Shown: positions 52,372 through 63,204 of the stretch, piece after piece
Numbering within the stretch: position 1 is the first letter of the stretch
Layout of the letters: every line of letters begins with the position of its first letter
Assembly: GCA_023053575.1 (NCBI GenBank)
Contig: JAKZAP010000003.1
Coordinates: 5,432,561 to 5,496,560 of the forward strand
DNA length: 64,000 nt
Direction of reading: 5' to 3'
From: Branchinecta lynchi
Taxonomy: Eukaryota > Arthropoda > Branchiopoda > Anostraca > Branchinectidae
Position numbers and translations under genes: made by a program
The notes under the pieces: model-generated
The model's input: only the letters and a program-made list of their open reading frames with translations
What the model was told of the DNA's origin: nothing
Database searches by the model: none

Positions 52372-53191
52372 CAGTGCAGTGCTACCAGTTTCCACTTTGC
52401 AGGATTTATCCTGAAATTCAGGATTTTTGGATGTCCGCAGGATTTGTGAGATTCCAAGATTTCCGGAATTTTTCAAGATTTACCAGGAATTTGCTGATAT
52501 TTCAGACAGAACAGACTGCAGGAAGAGTTAGGTATTTTTGAGAAACGCATCCATAATGGAAGCTCCATTTTAGCTATATAGCTAAGTTCGACGTTCTGTT
52601 TTTGTCCAACTTAGAACATCTAATACCAAACATTTTTCTATTAAAAAACGAAAAAATGCAGTTTAGTTCTTTTGTTTGAATGGTCTGATTGTGTCTTCAT
52701 TTCGCATAGCAAAAATACACTCTGATTAATAAGGGTGCGTCACTTATAGTAGGCGTTGAAGGCTTGGAATATTTGTGAGTTCAGAATTTAAAAAGTCAGA
52801 ATTTAAGTTAAATTTTGCCAGAAAAAAGGGTACTTCAAAATGTTTGCCTGCGGCGCATAGTAGCCTATAATTTGTCCTGGGTACAGTTGCTGCCGCTGCG
52901 CCTGTTGTCTGTACATTTTCAAGTCCCCTCTAGTGACGCGTTGGTAATGAAGTGTTGGTATTCATTTACCTTACGGCAAAACACTATGGTCCTCGCAAAC
53001 GATAGAGAGGAAAAATTCAGCTGCTTTTGTTCAAATCTTCCAGGTACAGTCTTGACACTATCCCTTTAACTAGTACGGACACGTTATTTTCTATTTTTTG
53101 GCACGATTTCTATGCAGGATTTTTGGACTTTCCGAGAAGGATTTTTGGGGTTCCCGGCAGGATTTTCGAAGTGGAGCAAGTGGAAGCATTG
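52372..53191. mobile_element. hAT-type nonautonomous element (~820 bp)
   Basis: The left end is CAGTGCAGTGCTACC, and the right end reverse-complements to CAATGCTTCCACTTG. Both ends then contain several CAGGATTTTT / AAAAATCCTG words in inverted arrangement. It is flanked by AGCAGACC (52364-52371) and AGAAGACC (53192-53199), a 7-of-8 match to an 8-bp target duplication. No transposase is encoded; the ~85-residue frame at 52815-53069 shows no hAT dimerisation motif. Confidence 0.65.
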
Positions 53192-53257
53192 AGAAGACCT
53201 TCCAGAAATTCAGATATCGACTATCTACAGCTTAGGGCATAGGCATAGGGGTGGGGA

Positions 53258-53993
53258 CAGCCTTGCCACCGGCAGTAAAATTTTACTAGATCTAGTAAAC
53301 AATCTAGTAAATATAGAGGATCAAGTAAAATTCCTTCTAATCTAGCAAAAAATCCCAATTTCTGTTAAAAAAAAATGGTCCAACCAGAAGTTGTGAAATT
53401 TTTCACAAATTCTGAGGAAATGTACAGAGATATTAGGATCCATTTTTGCTCCTCACTCTCTCCAGCTGGCCTCATATACAATCCGAGGCCAAAGCGACAG
53501 TTTTCAATTTTGTCTGTTAACCAACACAAGCATCAGAGGTTTTTGCTAAGTCTTTAGTACCCGAGGAAAAAGAGCGAACCAATTATTTTCAGAAAAATCG
53601 GCTCTTATTAAGAGAATCAGACCTGTTTAAAGAAAAAAACGACGATTCAAATTTTCTTTAATTTAATTTAATTTAGTTCATTAATCACACACACAATACA
53701 TGAAGTAAATATGGTGGAGTAGGAATAAGTAAAGAAACATAAAAAAAAAGAAATCGAAATGTACACAAAATCAACGAAACCAATTGCAATATTATACAAA
53801 ATCAGTTTCTCAAAATTTAACTGTCTTTCAATGTATTTGTTTGTTATTGAAATGTACTCTGGGTTCCCTAAGTCAATGCACGTGTCGCGGCGATAGCTGC
53901 GATATTTTTTCGAGTTAGTAAATTTTATTAGAATCTAGTAAAAAAAAATCTCTGGAATCCAGTAAACTTAATTTTGGTCGGGTGGCAACACCG
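53258..53993. mobile_element. hAT-type nonautonomous element (736 bp)
   Basis: The left end CAGCCTTGCCACC and right end (reverse complement) CGGTGTTGCCACC are inverted copies, followed inside by TTTACTAGAT / ATCTAGTAAA words on both sides. It is flanked by GGTGGGGA (53250-53257) and GGTGGGGG (53994-54001), an 8-bp duplication with one difference. The interior is AT-rich and non-coding. Confidence 0.7.
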
Positions 53994-54004
53994 GGTGGGG
54001 GTGG

Positions 54005-54470
54005 AGGGTTTGTTGAATAAGAATCTGCAGTCGGAAATCCTGATCGTGAAAATACGATCCGAAACAACTGTTTTTGATCGTAAAATACAATTGGAAACAG
54101 TTGTTTTCAATCGTAAAATAACGATTGGAAACAATCGGTTTCAGTCTTAAAATCACGATCGTAAACAACTATTTTTGATCGTAAAAATACAATTGGAAAC
54201 AGTTGTTTTCAATAATTGATTGGAAACAATCGGTTTCAGTCTTAAAATACAATGTTTCAACTGTTTACAATCGCAAACGATTGGAAACAACCGCTTACAA
54301 TCGCAAACGATTGGAAACAACTGTTTAAAATCGTAAATAACTGTTTCCAATCGTAAAAAACCAATTGTTTACGATCGTTTCCAATTGTTTACGATTGGGA
54401 AAATGTCCCATAATACAATTGAAAAAAAACACGATCGTATACGATTCTTAATGACTTGAATTATTTCCAT
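54005..54470 (+). repeat. Short-period version of the palindromic satellite
   Basis: Here the CGATTGGAAACAACTG / CAGTTGTTTCCAATCG words recur every ~25-50 bases without the longer 250-bp framework: GATCGTAAAATACAATTGGA, AACAGTTGTTTTCAAT, AACGATTGGAAACAACCGC and so on. It looks like the same sequence family amplified at a different period. Confidence 0.75.
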
Positions 54471-54479
54471 ACGGGTGGG

Positions 54480-55430
54480 CTCACGGAGATCATGGAAATG
54501 CATACTTTGCTTAAAAGTATTTTTCTTAATTTGCGGTCATGATTGGTACTTTAAGGAATGGTCGAATTTGGAAAGTGACGGTTTCTAAGCCAATCTTGTC
54601 GAATTTCTAATATTCCAGCCAAACTTTCATCGTCCTAGCACACCTGGAAGTACCTTTACTCGAGATCACCGGAATTCCGGACTCCCCCCACAGTCGCCTG
54701 AGCCAGTCTGGTTCTGTAAATGATTTATCCGGAGCATCTGTTAGTTATTCCCACAAAGTTCCACCCCGATCTCTCGAGTCTAAGCCGTTCACATATCCCA
54801 TCCCCCCAGTTGTTGTCGGATCCGGTCCTGACATGAAAAAGATCACCAGAGACATGTCCTCTGTTCAATTAAAAAAATTCACTCAAATCTGATCACCCGT
54901 TCCAAAGTTTCGCACGACTCAATATTCCAGATTCCACCTTCCTCTACTCCCCCCCCCCGACTATCGGATCGAGTAAATTTGTATTTACAAGTCAGTTTGA
55001 TAGGGTCCCTGATACGCCTCCCAAGTTTCGTCGTGAAAATCCCCAGAACCGCCATCAACGGAATTCCGGGAAACACCCTTCCGCCCCCTCCCCCAAAGTG
55101 TCCAGATCCAGTCCAAATGTGTAAGCGATTTATCTGGAGCAGATGCTTGTTATTAACAGCAAGTTTCACTCCGACCCCTCCATTCTAACCGTTTCTCGTG
55201 ATTTCCGGTCTCCCCCCCCCTCCCAACTCCTCCATAGCTGTTGAGTGCAGTTCGGACTTCAAATGGAACATCAGAGATATGTCGTTTAAGCAGGTATTAA
55301 GTTTCATTTCAATCCGACCACCCGTTCGAAAGTTACACACAACTCAATTTTCCGAATTCCCCACCCCCCTTCGACCCCCCCCCAAGATGGTCAGATCGGG
55401 AAACTGATTATTTCCATAGTGTCAAAAACA
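54480..55430 (+). mobile_element. Helentron-like element body (diverged tandem units)
   Basis: TTGGTACTTTAAGGAATGG, TTTCTAAGCCAATCTTGTCG, TCATCGTCCTAGCACACC and GAAGTACCTTTACTCGAGAT match the bodies at 36041-36386 and 47690-47930. They are followed by units like the 280-bp array (AGTTCCACCCCGATCTCTC, GATCACCCGTTCCAAAGTT, CCCCCTCCC runs). It ends with CAGATCGGGAAACTGATTATTTCC, paralleling 22822-22850, but without a terminal hairpin. It may be the 3' part of the element whose 5' end is at 49327. Confidence 0.55.
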
Positions 55431-55724
55431 TTTATATTGCAATTTGTGCCAGGTCAAACTCTATATTTGACTGTCCTATTCGAGGTACTATCCGGACCTA
55501 CAAATCCGAGTAGTTTGGAGGGAGTTGGTCAGGGTGGGGAGTACTGGGGAGCGATTTAGAGGTAGGGGTTTACCAGTAATTCAGGACGGGATAGACTTCT
55601 TGATGAACACTGCAGCAGTTTCAGCCACTGACATACTAAACTTTTACTCATTCGCAGGAGGATAAATGTAAACATTTGACGGCTTAAGGAGGCAAAAAAG
55701 ACTTGATCACACGATTCGTCATGC

Positions 55725-57045
55725 TATCGAAAGACAGTGTGTTCGGTAGCGTCAAGAGTGATTCCAATGGGAGCCACTGTGCTATAACGAGGACTTCCTA
55801 CTGGAAGCCGATAATGAATTCAGGTGATCTCACCTTTTTGGGATCCCAAAACGTATGTGGAGGGATACCTATGACATCGCAAAAGTTGTCCGTCTGTCCG
55901 TCCGTCCGTCTGTCCGTCTGTAAGCACGATAACTCTCGAAGGGAATGAGATATTTTGATGAAACTTGGTGTGAGGATTCGTTGGGTCGTCGCACCAGTCA
56001 AGCTCGTAGATGGGCTTTGTAGCCCTACATTTAGGGATGGGGGAGGGGGTTCAAATTAAGGGGAAAACAAAATATTTTGAAACAGCTAATTTGGTAGTCG
56101 ATTATGAGTTAAGAAGACATGCTGCACACGATGGTGAAAATCATTTTGTCATCAGACAAGTAGTTCGCCCGTAATCCGGCCCAAACCGGAAAGCTTGGTA
56201 AAAGTAAAAGTTTTATTTGAAGTTGATTAAATGTTCGATTTAGGGGTAGGAAGACATGCGGAGGAGGGTGTTGAAAATTATTTTCTCAACGGACATGTAA
56301 TTCGTCCGGAATCCGGCCCAAACCGGAAAGCTTGTTAAAATTAAAAGTTTTATTTGGAGTTAATTACATGTCCGATTTAGGGCAAGAAGACATGCTGAAT
56401 AATTATGTGAAACAATTTTCTACCTGGACATGTAGTTCCCACCGAATCCGGCAAAAACCGGAAAACTGTTAGAAACTTAAGTTTTGTTTCTAGTTGATTA
56501 GATAACCGATTTAGGAGTAAGAAGAGATGCTGAATCCGTGTTTGACAATCATATTTTACCCGGAAATTTAGTTCGACTGGAATCCGGCTGGAGTCGGAAA
56601 ATTTGTTATAAGTTAATTTTTATTTTAAGTTGATTAGATGTTCATTATTGGGGAAAGAAGATACCCTGATCTCGTTTTTTAGCTTTCTTTTTTCGCCGGA
56701 CAAGTAGTTCTGGAGTTCGGCCGAAACCAGGAAATTGGCAGAAGTGGCAGGAAGTTTTCGTCAAACAGATATGACTTATAGGGGTAAACACACATGCTGA
56801 ATCCATATCTGAACTTGGTTTTCTCAGATGACTAGCTATTTGGCCTTAATCTGTTTCTGAATTTTAATTGTAAAATGTTCAAGGAGTCTGGCGATGACTG
56901 GATCTGGCTAAGACAAGACCCAGTTGTCTGGATCAGATACTGAATTTTTGGGATCCCATCGAAACCTTTTGTCTTGTTCTCATTGCCAAAAGGTGTCATT
57001 ATTCATGTTGGTACAAAGTGACAAATAAAGACAAACAAAAAATGA
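55725..57045 (-). mobile_element. Family X element, copy X8
   Basis: On the minus strand it runs from AATGAGAACAAGACAAAAGG, TTTCGATGGGATCCCAAAAA through five or more ~137-base units to CACCAAGTTTCATCAAAATA, the CGGACGGACAGACGG run and TTTTGGGATCCCAAAAAGG (55833-55851). The leader and trailer (GTGAGATCACCTGAATTCAT, TTATCGGCTTCC) match X4 and X5. It is the most complete copy and is shared by both duplication arms. Confidence 0.75.
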
Positions 57046-57552
57046 CGTGCGATATTTACTTAATAATACGTTATCTCAAAATCTGTATACGTATTGCATA
57101 TATATACTTGGCATTGACCCTCAGCATGATTTAGTCTGCGATTCAGCAGCATTGTCAATTGAATCCTATAACAGGTAAGATTTTCCGATTCAAACGCTGC
57201 TTTAAAACTAAAGCGGGACCCTTTCTTGCTCTAATTGTGGGAAGACACAACACATTTGTCAGTATGGAGAAACTGAATTTTGAAGATGCTGGGTCAGGTT
57301 GTTAGTCCGTAGAATATAAATTTGTATACCGGGAATTAATAAGACTAAAGTAGAACATGCACCTGTCTTCCATCCACCGGCTATGAGTTCGTTGAAAAAT
57401 ATGAGTAGAGGTGGATTCTTGATGGACACTCGTATCATCGTTGTTTTTCACCGACTGTTAAACTGTCATCACATTTTCCGTCTTTTGTATATATTTTTCT
57501 TTCTGAAAGGGATGTTTAAATTTTTTTTTGTATGCAGGGTTCTAGTTTTCAG

Positions 57553-57752
57553 TGGAGGCAGGAGGAAAAGTACTCTATGAATTGCCATCTCTGGAGGGTG
57601 ATACGATATCGTATCAACTTCCACAAGACTGGAAGGACATACGAAAGAAATACATTGAAGCTTTTGACTTGAATCATTTGCCGCCTTATGGGGCTGAACC
57701 CAGGCGCCGTGTACAAACCTTGCTGCTATTTATTCAACAAAAGAGAAAATAA
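57553..57752 (+). CDS. Terminal coding exon of an unrecognised gene
   Basis: A long pyrimidine tract and two candidate acceptors (TTTGTATGCAG at 57538, CTAGTTTTCAG at 57552) precede a ~65-codon frame with protein-like composition: GGKVLYELPSLEGDTISYQL, DWKDIRKKYIEAFDLNHL, RRRVQTLLLFIQQKRK, then a stop. AATAAA overlaps the stop (57748-57753), so the 3' UTR would be very short. No in-frame ATG opens it, so upstream exons must lie elsewhere or be lost. The left-arm duplicate (35640-35830) has a TAG. It lies ~2 kb upstream of lectin paralogue 2 in the same orientation. I do not recognise the family. Confidence 0.45.
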
Positions 57753-58484
57753 AAGTTCTACCCTAACTCTCTGTGTGAACCCACAGTAAAATTACATTCT
57801 ACGTTCTGACAAAAGAAATTGCAGCAGGCCTACTGGATTTAGCTTCTTTCCCATTTGTCTCAATTAATTTATAATTGACACGAACTGTAAAAAAAGACAA
57901 GCAGGTTTGTCTTTCTGCACATGTTCTGGAATTCCTTAATAGGAAATTTTATAGTCCTGGAGTTCCGTATAGAGGTCGACAAACATCCCGGATTCCGGGT
58001 CTGAGATTTCAGAAAACCTTCCTGATCGGGGATTCCACGAAAGATCGTGGCGGAATGATGACGGAAAGATGACGGAATTCCGTGGAGACACCCAAGCTGA
58101 TGACCAGGAATTCCTGGCTCGGTGCGGGATTCCCGAGTGTCGGTACTGGAATCTTTGACCGGAATTTCGTGTTTTTCCCGGAATCCAGACACCTTTTTTC
58201 CCTACGGGCCCCTTGCAAGAACAGTTTCAGTGTCCACATTTCGTTTGTGTCAATGCGAAAACCAAGAAAATCGGATTCTCTGGATTTCATATGCTCGTGG
58301 AGGATTCTAATTTAAAGATTTTCTAGCACTTCCAGAATTTTCGGCAGCATCATCATGAAATAGGTACTTTTTTTGTTTTCATGATGAAAGGGTAGAAAAT
58401 GTAGCTGGTAAAATTTGATTGCGTGGCCGCATCGTTAAAGGATACAAACTTGTAAAGGGCTCAATAAGTGCCTTTTTGGCCAAT
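57753..58484. other. Duplication-arm sequence without gene
   Basis: Contains a block rich in GGAATTCC / GGATTCCGGG words (57925-58190) that is not present in the left arm and may be an insertion. Part of 58210-58310 (TCCACGAG, TTTTCTTGGTTTTCGCATTG on the minus strand) matches left 35440-35550. Frames on both strands overlap, and none is supported. Confidence 0.4.
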
Positions 58485-59738
58485 TTCTTGGTAAAGCCCC
58501 TACGCCAATAGCGCGTTTCTCAGTAAACTATACGAAAGGCTCATACTCGCTGTCATGACTACATCGTTAACATCTTCCATAAGTGTTTCAACAATATATG
58601 ACAGTTACCGTTCCAAGCTGAAAATTTTGTGAGGGACCTCATGAAGAGAAAATACAAGCATTACCGTTCTTGTATCACCAGAATTATTCGGCGTTTATTC
58701 ACCATTTCTTTTTGCGCATGCACATAATCAACGTAACTTTTCAAATCAAAACATAACCTGCTTCAAGATTATCATGTTTTGTCATGGATTCGCGATAAGA
58801 TTTTTTTCACATTCTGCATGGCTCTGACTCAGTCTGACACAGAGTAGGAATGACGTAATGACATTCTGCAAATGAGATTTTAATGTCTGAAAAGATCCGA
58901 TGTGAGCTGAGGAAGGAAATAGACACACCTAATTACCGGCACGGATTGTTACCTTCAAACTCAAAGGTATCTATTTAAACACCGTTTTTGGGCGCCGGTC
59001 ACAGTTTCTTTGTCCTTCAAACTCTGACCAGTGTTGCCACATCAAAATTATGTAGAGAGTGACTTTTGACCCAAAACAAAGAGTGAATTAGGAGTGAAAT
59101 TTATTTTCATGAAATGTTCACTTTTGGTCGGAATCGTCAATGTAAAAATGACATTATCTAAATTTACTTTCACGAAAAAAACTTGGAATAGTCACTTCTG
59201 GTAGGAATCCCTGCTGCAAAAATGATGCATTTGGTCATTTTCTGAAATAGAGTGACTGTATGTGTAGGACAAGAGTGAAAAATACAAAATAGAGTGACAA
59301 TTCACACTATCCTGCGACATGTAGAAACCCTAACTCGGCTGACGGCTGACCGTCGGACTTCGTGAGCTAGCAAGTTCAAAGTTTGAGCTCAAGTTCAAGT
59401 TCAAGATCGCCGGAGTCTTAAAAACACCAATTAAACAAACGGTGAACTTCGACGGCGTTCGAAAACGGAAATTAAGCAACCGGCTATTAGTGAACGGCGA
59501 ACAAAAATTCGATCAAAGAAGCAACTATTATTAACACTTTTCTTCACTCCGAAAGGTCGTTCACATAGCGGGTGGCTAAGCTGGGACAAACAGTTCTCAA
59601 GTTGAGGCCCTGTGTCATTCTAGGGAGCAAGGTGTATACCAGATCTAAACTGGGAATGATGGAAGACTTGCTTCCAGCACGAGTGAAGACAGAAAACCAC
59701 GCAGTCAGCAAATAATAATTTTCTCCTCTTTGTTTTAG
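58485..59738 (+). promoter_or_regulatory. Upstream region and 5' UTR mini-intron of lectin paralogue 2
   Basis: 58485-58980 and 59550-59738 match the upstream region of paralogue 1 in order. Conserved words include AAGCCCCTACGCCAATAGCG, CCAGAATTATTCGGCGT, GAGCTGAGGAAGGAAAT, ACCTAATTACCGGCACGG, GGTCGTTCACATAGCGGG and GACTTGCTTCCAGCACGAGT. The last contains the donor-like GTGAAG, and the acceptor TTTGTTTTAG ends at 59738. A ~550-base segment in between, with an hAT-like MITE, is unique to this copy. A TATA box could not be assigned with confidence. Confidence 0.5.
59029..59332. mobile_element. hAT-like MITE (~304 bp)
   Basis: The left end CAGTGTTGCCAC and right end (reverse complement) TAGGGTTTCTAC are imperfect TIRs. 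AGAGTGAC / GTCACT words recur inside in both orientations. Flanks ACTCTGAC and ACTCGGCT share five of eight positions, so a target duplication is only suggested. It is located upstream of lectin paralogue 2 and missing upstream of paralogue 1. Confidence 0.5.
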
Positions 59739-59746
59739 ATTGAAAC

Positions 59747-60202
59747 ATGAAATTGGCCCTGGGCTTGTTTCTTCTATCCCTGACCGTCTCCGGGACGATG
59801 TCGCTGGATTGCGAGCCCGGCTGGACGTTTTATTGCTATCCAGGAGGTTGCGACTGCTATAAAGTATTCAGTGACCCAATGCAATGGATGGAATCATACT
59901 ACTTCTGCAAAAGAGAAGGCGCTGAACTTGCATCCGTCCACAGCCTCGCTGAAAATGACGTCCTTGAAACTATAGCGGGTGGTCAGAAAGTCTGGATAGG
60001 TCTCACCGATTCTGAATTAGAAGGAGCCTTTCAGTGGACTGATGGCACCCCAGTTGACTACTTTAATTGGTATTTGGATAATCCAAATGATCAGGGACCT
60101 GCCCTTGAATCAGAAGACTGCGTCGCTATTGTATCTTCTGGTTTCTGGGCTGACCAGACTTGCACCCTCGCTTATAAACCCGTTTGCAAAAAACCTATTT
60201 AA
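59747..60202 (+). CDS. Secreted C-type lectin-domain protein, paralogue 2
   Basis: 151 residues with signal peptide MKLALGLFLLSLTVSG (cleavage near 19/20), then one C-type lectin domain. The eight cysteines fall at the same positions as in paralogue 1 (22, 30, 35, 37, 54, 125, 139, 147). WIGL is at 83-86. The sugar-site region reads NPND (112-115) and WAD (134-136) in place of the classical EPN/QPD and WND. It is thus closer to an asparagine-proline-asparagine site than paralogue 1, though not classical. It lacks the NDT sequon of paralogue 1. The ATG follows a splice acceptor by eight bases. 3' UTR similarity with paralogue 1 extends ~60 bases (AAACTGTTCAT). It is probably a soluble pattern-recognition lectin; ligand and calcium dependence are unknown. 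Confidence 0.9.
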   Translation: MKLALGLFLLSLTVSGTMSLDCEPGWTFYCYPGGCDCYKVFSDPMQWMESYYFCKREGAELASVHSLAENDVLETIAGGQKVWIGLTDSELEGAFQWTDGTPVDYFNWYLDNPNDQGPALESEDCVAIVSSGFWADQTCTLAYKPVCKKPI

Positions 60203-60262
60203 ATTCTTCTTTTGTTTTGTCTCTCAGTTGTTAAATTAATACACAATTTTTACAAACTGTTC

Positions 60263-61009
60263 ATCTGATTTTAGAACAATCCACTATTACGAGCGTTGTA
60301 ACAGATTTCAACTTTCGATTTTCACAGATTTTGTGGAGCTCGTAACTCGTGAACCAGTGCAAGTATCGAGTTCTTGGTACACTGGTGGGGATTGGGGTCT
60401 AGTTATGCCTTTTATTGGTCCGACCCCCACACCCACCCGGGTCAGTGGCAAATGCCCCAGATTGCCCAGTGAATAATGTTCATACCTTGACCAGAGTTGG
60501 ATATTAGACAATGAAATTTCTTGTACTTGTAGATCCTAGGGCTGGGAAATTATTTAATTATTAATAATTTAAATTATTAATTATTTTCAAAGTTACACCT
60601 CTTCCCTCTCCCCAACTGGGCGCACATTTCCCAGGAGTAAAGTTCGTTACCCATGCCAGGAATCAACAGGTATCAAGTTGAAACTTGGTATGTTTGCGAG
60701 TATTGGGGTCTCTTTTTCCTTCTTGTGATCCCAATCCCCACACCCAATTGGCTCAGGGGCAATTGGTCCAGATTGTCCATTTTTTAGTGTTTTGAACTTG
60801 ACAATAACTAGATAGGGCGATGAAATTCCTTGTGCTTTTGGATCACAGGGTTGGGGATTTATATGTGGAGTTGACCCCCCCCCCCTCCCCGGTCATCGGC
60901 AAGTGGGCCCAGTTTGACCATGAGTTAAGTTTTTGACCTGTGACTGGAATCAAGCTTAAACTGGTATAATCGAGGATATTTAGGTATAGATATGCGAAGC
61001 GCCGAGAAG
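60263..61009 (+). repeat. Tandem repeat of ~300-base units
   Basis: 60340-60560, 60655-60870 and a third partial unit from ~60880 share TATTGGGGTCT, CCCCACACCCA, GGCAAATG/GGCAATTGG, CCAGATTG, GACAATGAAATT/GGGCGATGAAATTCC and CTTGT(A/G)CTT. Between the first two is an AT palindrome (AATTATTAATAATTTAAATT, 60551-60590). Non-coding. Confidence 0.7.
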
Positions 61010-63204
61010 CGCGAACAAGAAAATCGCAGATTTAACGTGGAAAGTAATGGTATTTTCGAAAAATTATATTTCTAAGCCGTTTCGTCGTGAAAAAAAAATA
61101 TAAGTTATGGTAATAGTTATGTTTTAAGAGGTACATTGCTGGTCTTTTAGAGGTTCGCAGTCAGCTTTGGCTCAAGGAATACTTCTTTATCATCATTCAA
61201 TCAGCTATACCTTAATTTAAATATTCAAATAACGGCTTAAAACGATCCCACGAGGTGCCGCTATCCAGTCCATAACATCAAGCAAGAAGAGGAAAATTCT
61301 TCCTCGGCGGCGAACCTAGTTTCCTCCTGATCGGCGATCCTCGCTGAGGTGTCATAGGTCAACCTATCAATAATTTAGAAGAATGCCAACCGGAAGGCGG
61401 AAAGGGTCGCCCTTCCCGGCTTTAGCGAAGCCAAAACTCAATAGAAAACTTCAGCTACTATATTTCTGATCTTTCTCTGCCAAAGCATCATAACTGACAT
61501 ATCAAGTCTTAATACCGTACAACACAAAAGCGTGCATAAAACCTCCTGCACACCAAGTTTATCCTTGAGAGATTCGTCTATTGACAAGGTTTCCTTTTCC
61601 AGTTTACAAGGCCCATTAACTAAAATATTGAAGGCCTGCATTGATCTTATTCAGCAGAAGAACCATAATCACCGTTCACAGTGTGCACAACGCACTCAAG
61701 ACGGAAAAGCGTTAATGCACTCAGAGCTGAACGTGCATCTCATTATAATACTCGCTCGTCTACATGTACTGTCACGTGGTTCTGTTTAGTCTGTTGGTAA
61801 TTCGCTGAGATAAATCTGTTCAGTTTAAAATTTCGGTCCTAACTTTTTCCGAGCCTACAGTACTCCTGCGCGCGCATGTCGCCGGTGATCATAGCATGAT
61901 CATAGCGGTGATCTATATCATAGCATGTGTGTGCCGAGCACAGCTCCCAAAACGGCACCTACCTATCTTGTTCACATTTTTGTTCACTCATGAACAAGCT
62001 GAGTGGGAGCTATAATTTCCTCTTACGAAAATCATGTCGTACGTGACTCTGGGAGCTATAATTGGTGGACGGGAGAAAATGACTAGGCAAGGCCCCGAAT
62101 GACAAAACCCTCCCGGAAAGCCGCCCCTCTGCCCAGGAATTATAGCAGAACCATAAAAGAAGAATAGATACCGGCAATTGGTTTTGTTCATCAAAAGAAA
62201 TAAAAAGATAAGAGTGATCACGGTATGTCACTGAGTTTACGTCCCAATGAGTTTACAACTACTCAGACAACCTTGATAAAGCACGGACGCAAGAACTCCC
62301 CCTCGTGAATCAGCGCGAATATTCCCACCCCTGGTACAAGATGGAACCGACACACAGAGAGAGCTAGGGCCAAGAACGCCTTAATTAATCAAGACCAATA
62401 TGCCCAAACTTGGTACAAGATGGCTTGAAAAACCGAAGGAACCCAAGACCCGTGCAAAGAAAGGTTTCGCCCTAACTGATGGTACTTGCTGCCCCTACAA
62501 AAATACCCATTTATTCAAAATAAATACAACGAACCCAGACAACAAGAATTACTGAATAATGTATCAATAAAACACTATCGCATTATTCAGAGAGACAGGA
62601 AAGTAAACTAGAACTAATAATTTAAATGACTTTTACTGACTTAGAAATTAACACTTATTTTTATCGTGTAAGAATACTTCATATTTTAAAAGACTTTTCT
62701 TGCAAGAGAACTACAAGGATTCTCAACACGAAACGTACGAAAGCTGTTAGTATTGTTGTTTTGAGGTAACGTTGGCCTATCTGTATTTACATCTATATTT
62801 TTATGAAGGCCTTGGCTATACCTAGCCTATGTGTTTACATTTTATAGTTTCAAGAATACCTTCGCCACCTTCGTCTAGACGGTTGTTTATGCACTATGAC
62901 AAAACTACTGCAAGAAACGTAACTACGATTTCTTTCATTATATAATTAATAGAAACAATTTACTAATATTTAGAATAAGTCTTTAATCGAAGATTACAAA
63001 ACATGTCCTTTGCAGCCGATGTGGACCTGCAACAAAAAAAAAAGCTCAAATAATAGCAAGAACACAGTCGGCAGGCCATCCTAGTACTAAGGTTTGAGAA
63101 CATCCTGAGGTGTTTGTCCATGCTACCACAAAAAGTTTGTGGTCAATTGTGGCTCGAAAAGAGTGTTTCCGCGGTCTTTTCTGCGGCCCAGAAATGTGTT
63201 TCCA
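61010..63204. other. No supported gene
   Basis: I see only weak structure: GATCATAGC words repeated around 61888-61930, GGGAGCTATAATT twice (62006 and 62049) with its reverse complement AATTATAGC at 62139. The frame at 61532-61789 (85 residues) has no domain or splice context. The rest is unique AT-rich sequence. Confidence 0.35.

Larger units (their letters stand above)
48785..60262 (+). repeat. Right arm of the large inverted duplication
   Basis: The reverse-complement partner of 33095-38192. The arm is collinear except for a ~6.3 kb insert (about 49252-55550) that holds satellite, hAT-type and Helentron-like sequences, and an extra ~550 bases (about 59000-59545) including an hAT-like MITE. 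Without these it is ~5 kb, about the same as the left arm. The spacer between the inner ends (38192-48785) is ~10.6 kb. Confidence 0.88.

Noticed and set aside
57869..58315. Several overlapping frames of 60-107 residues on both strands
   Set aside because: They arise from a GGAATTCC-rich block open on both strands; no domain and not kept in the left arm.
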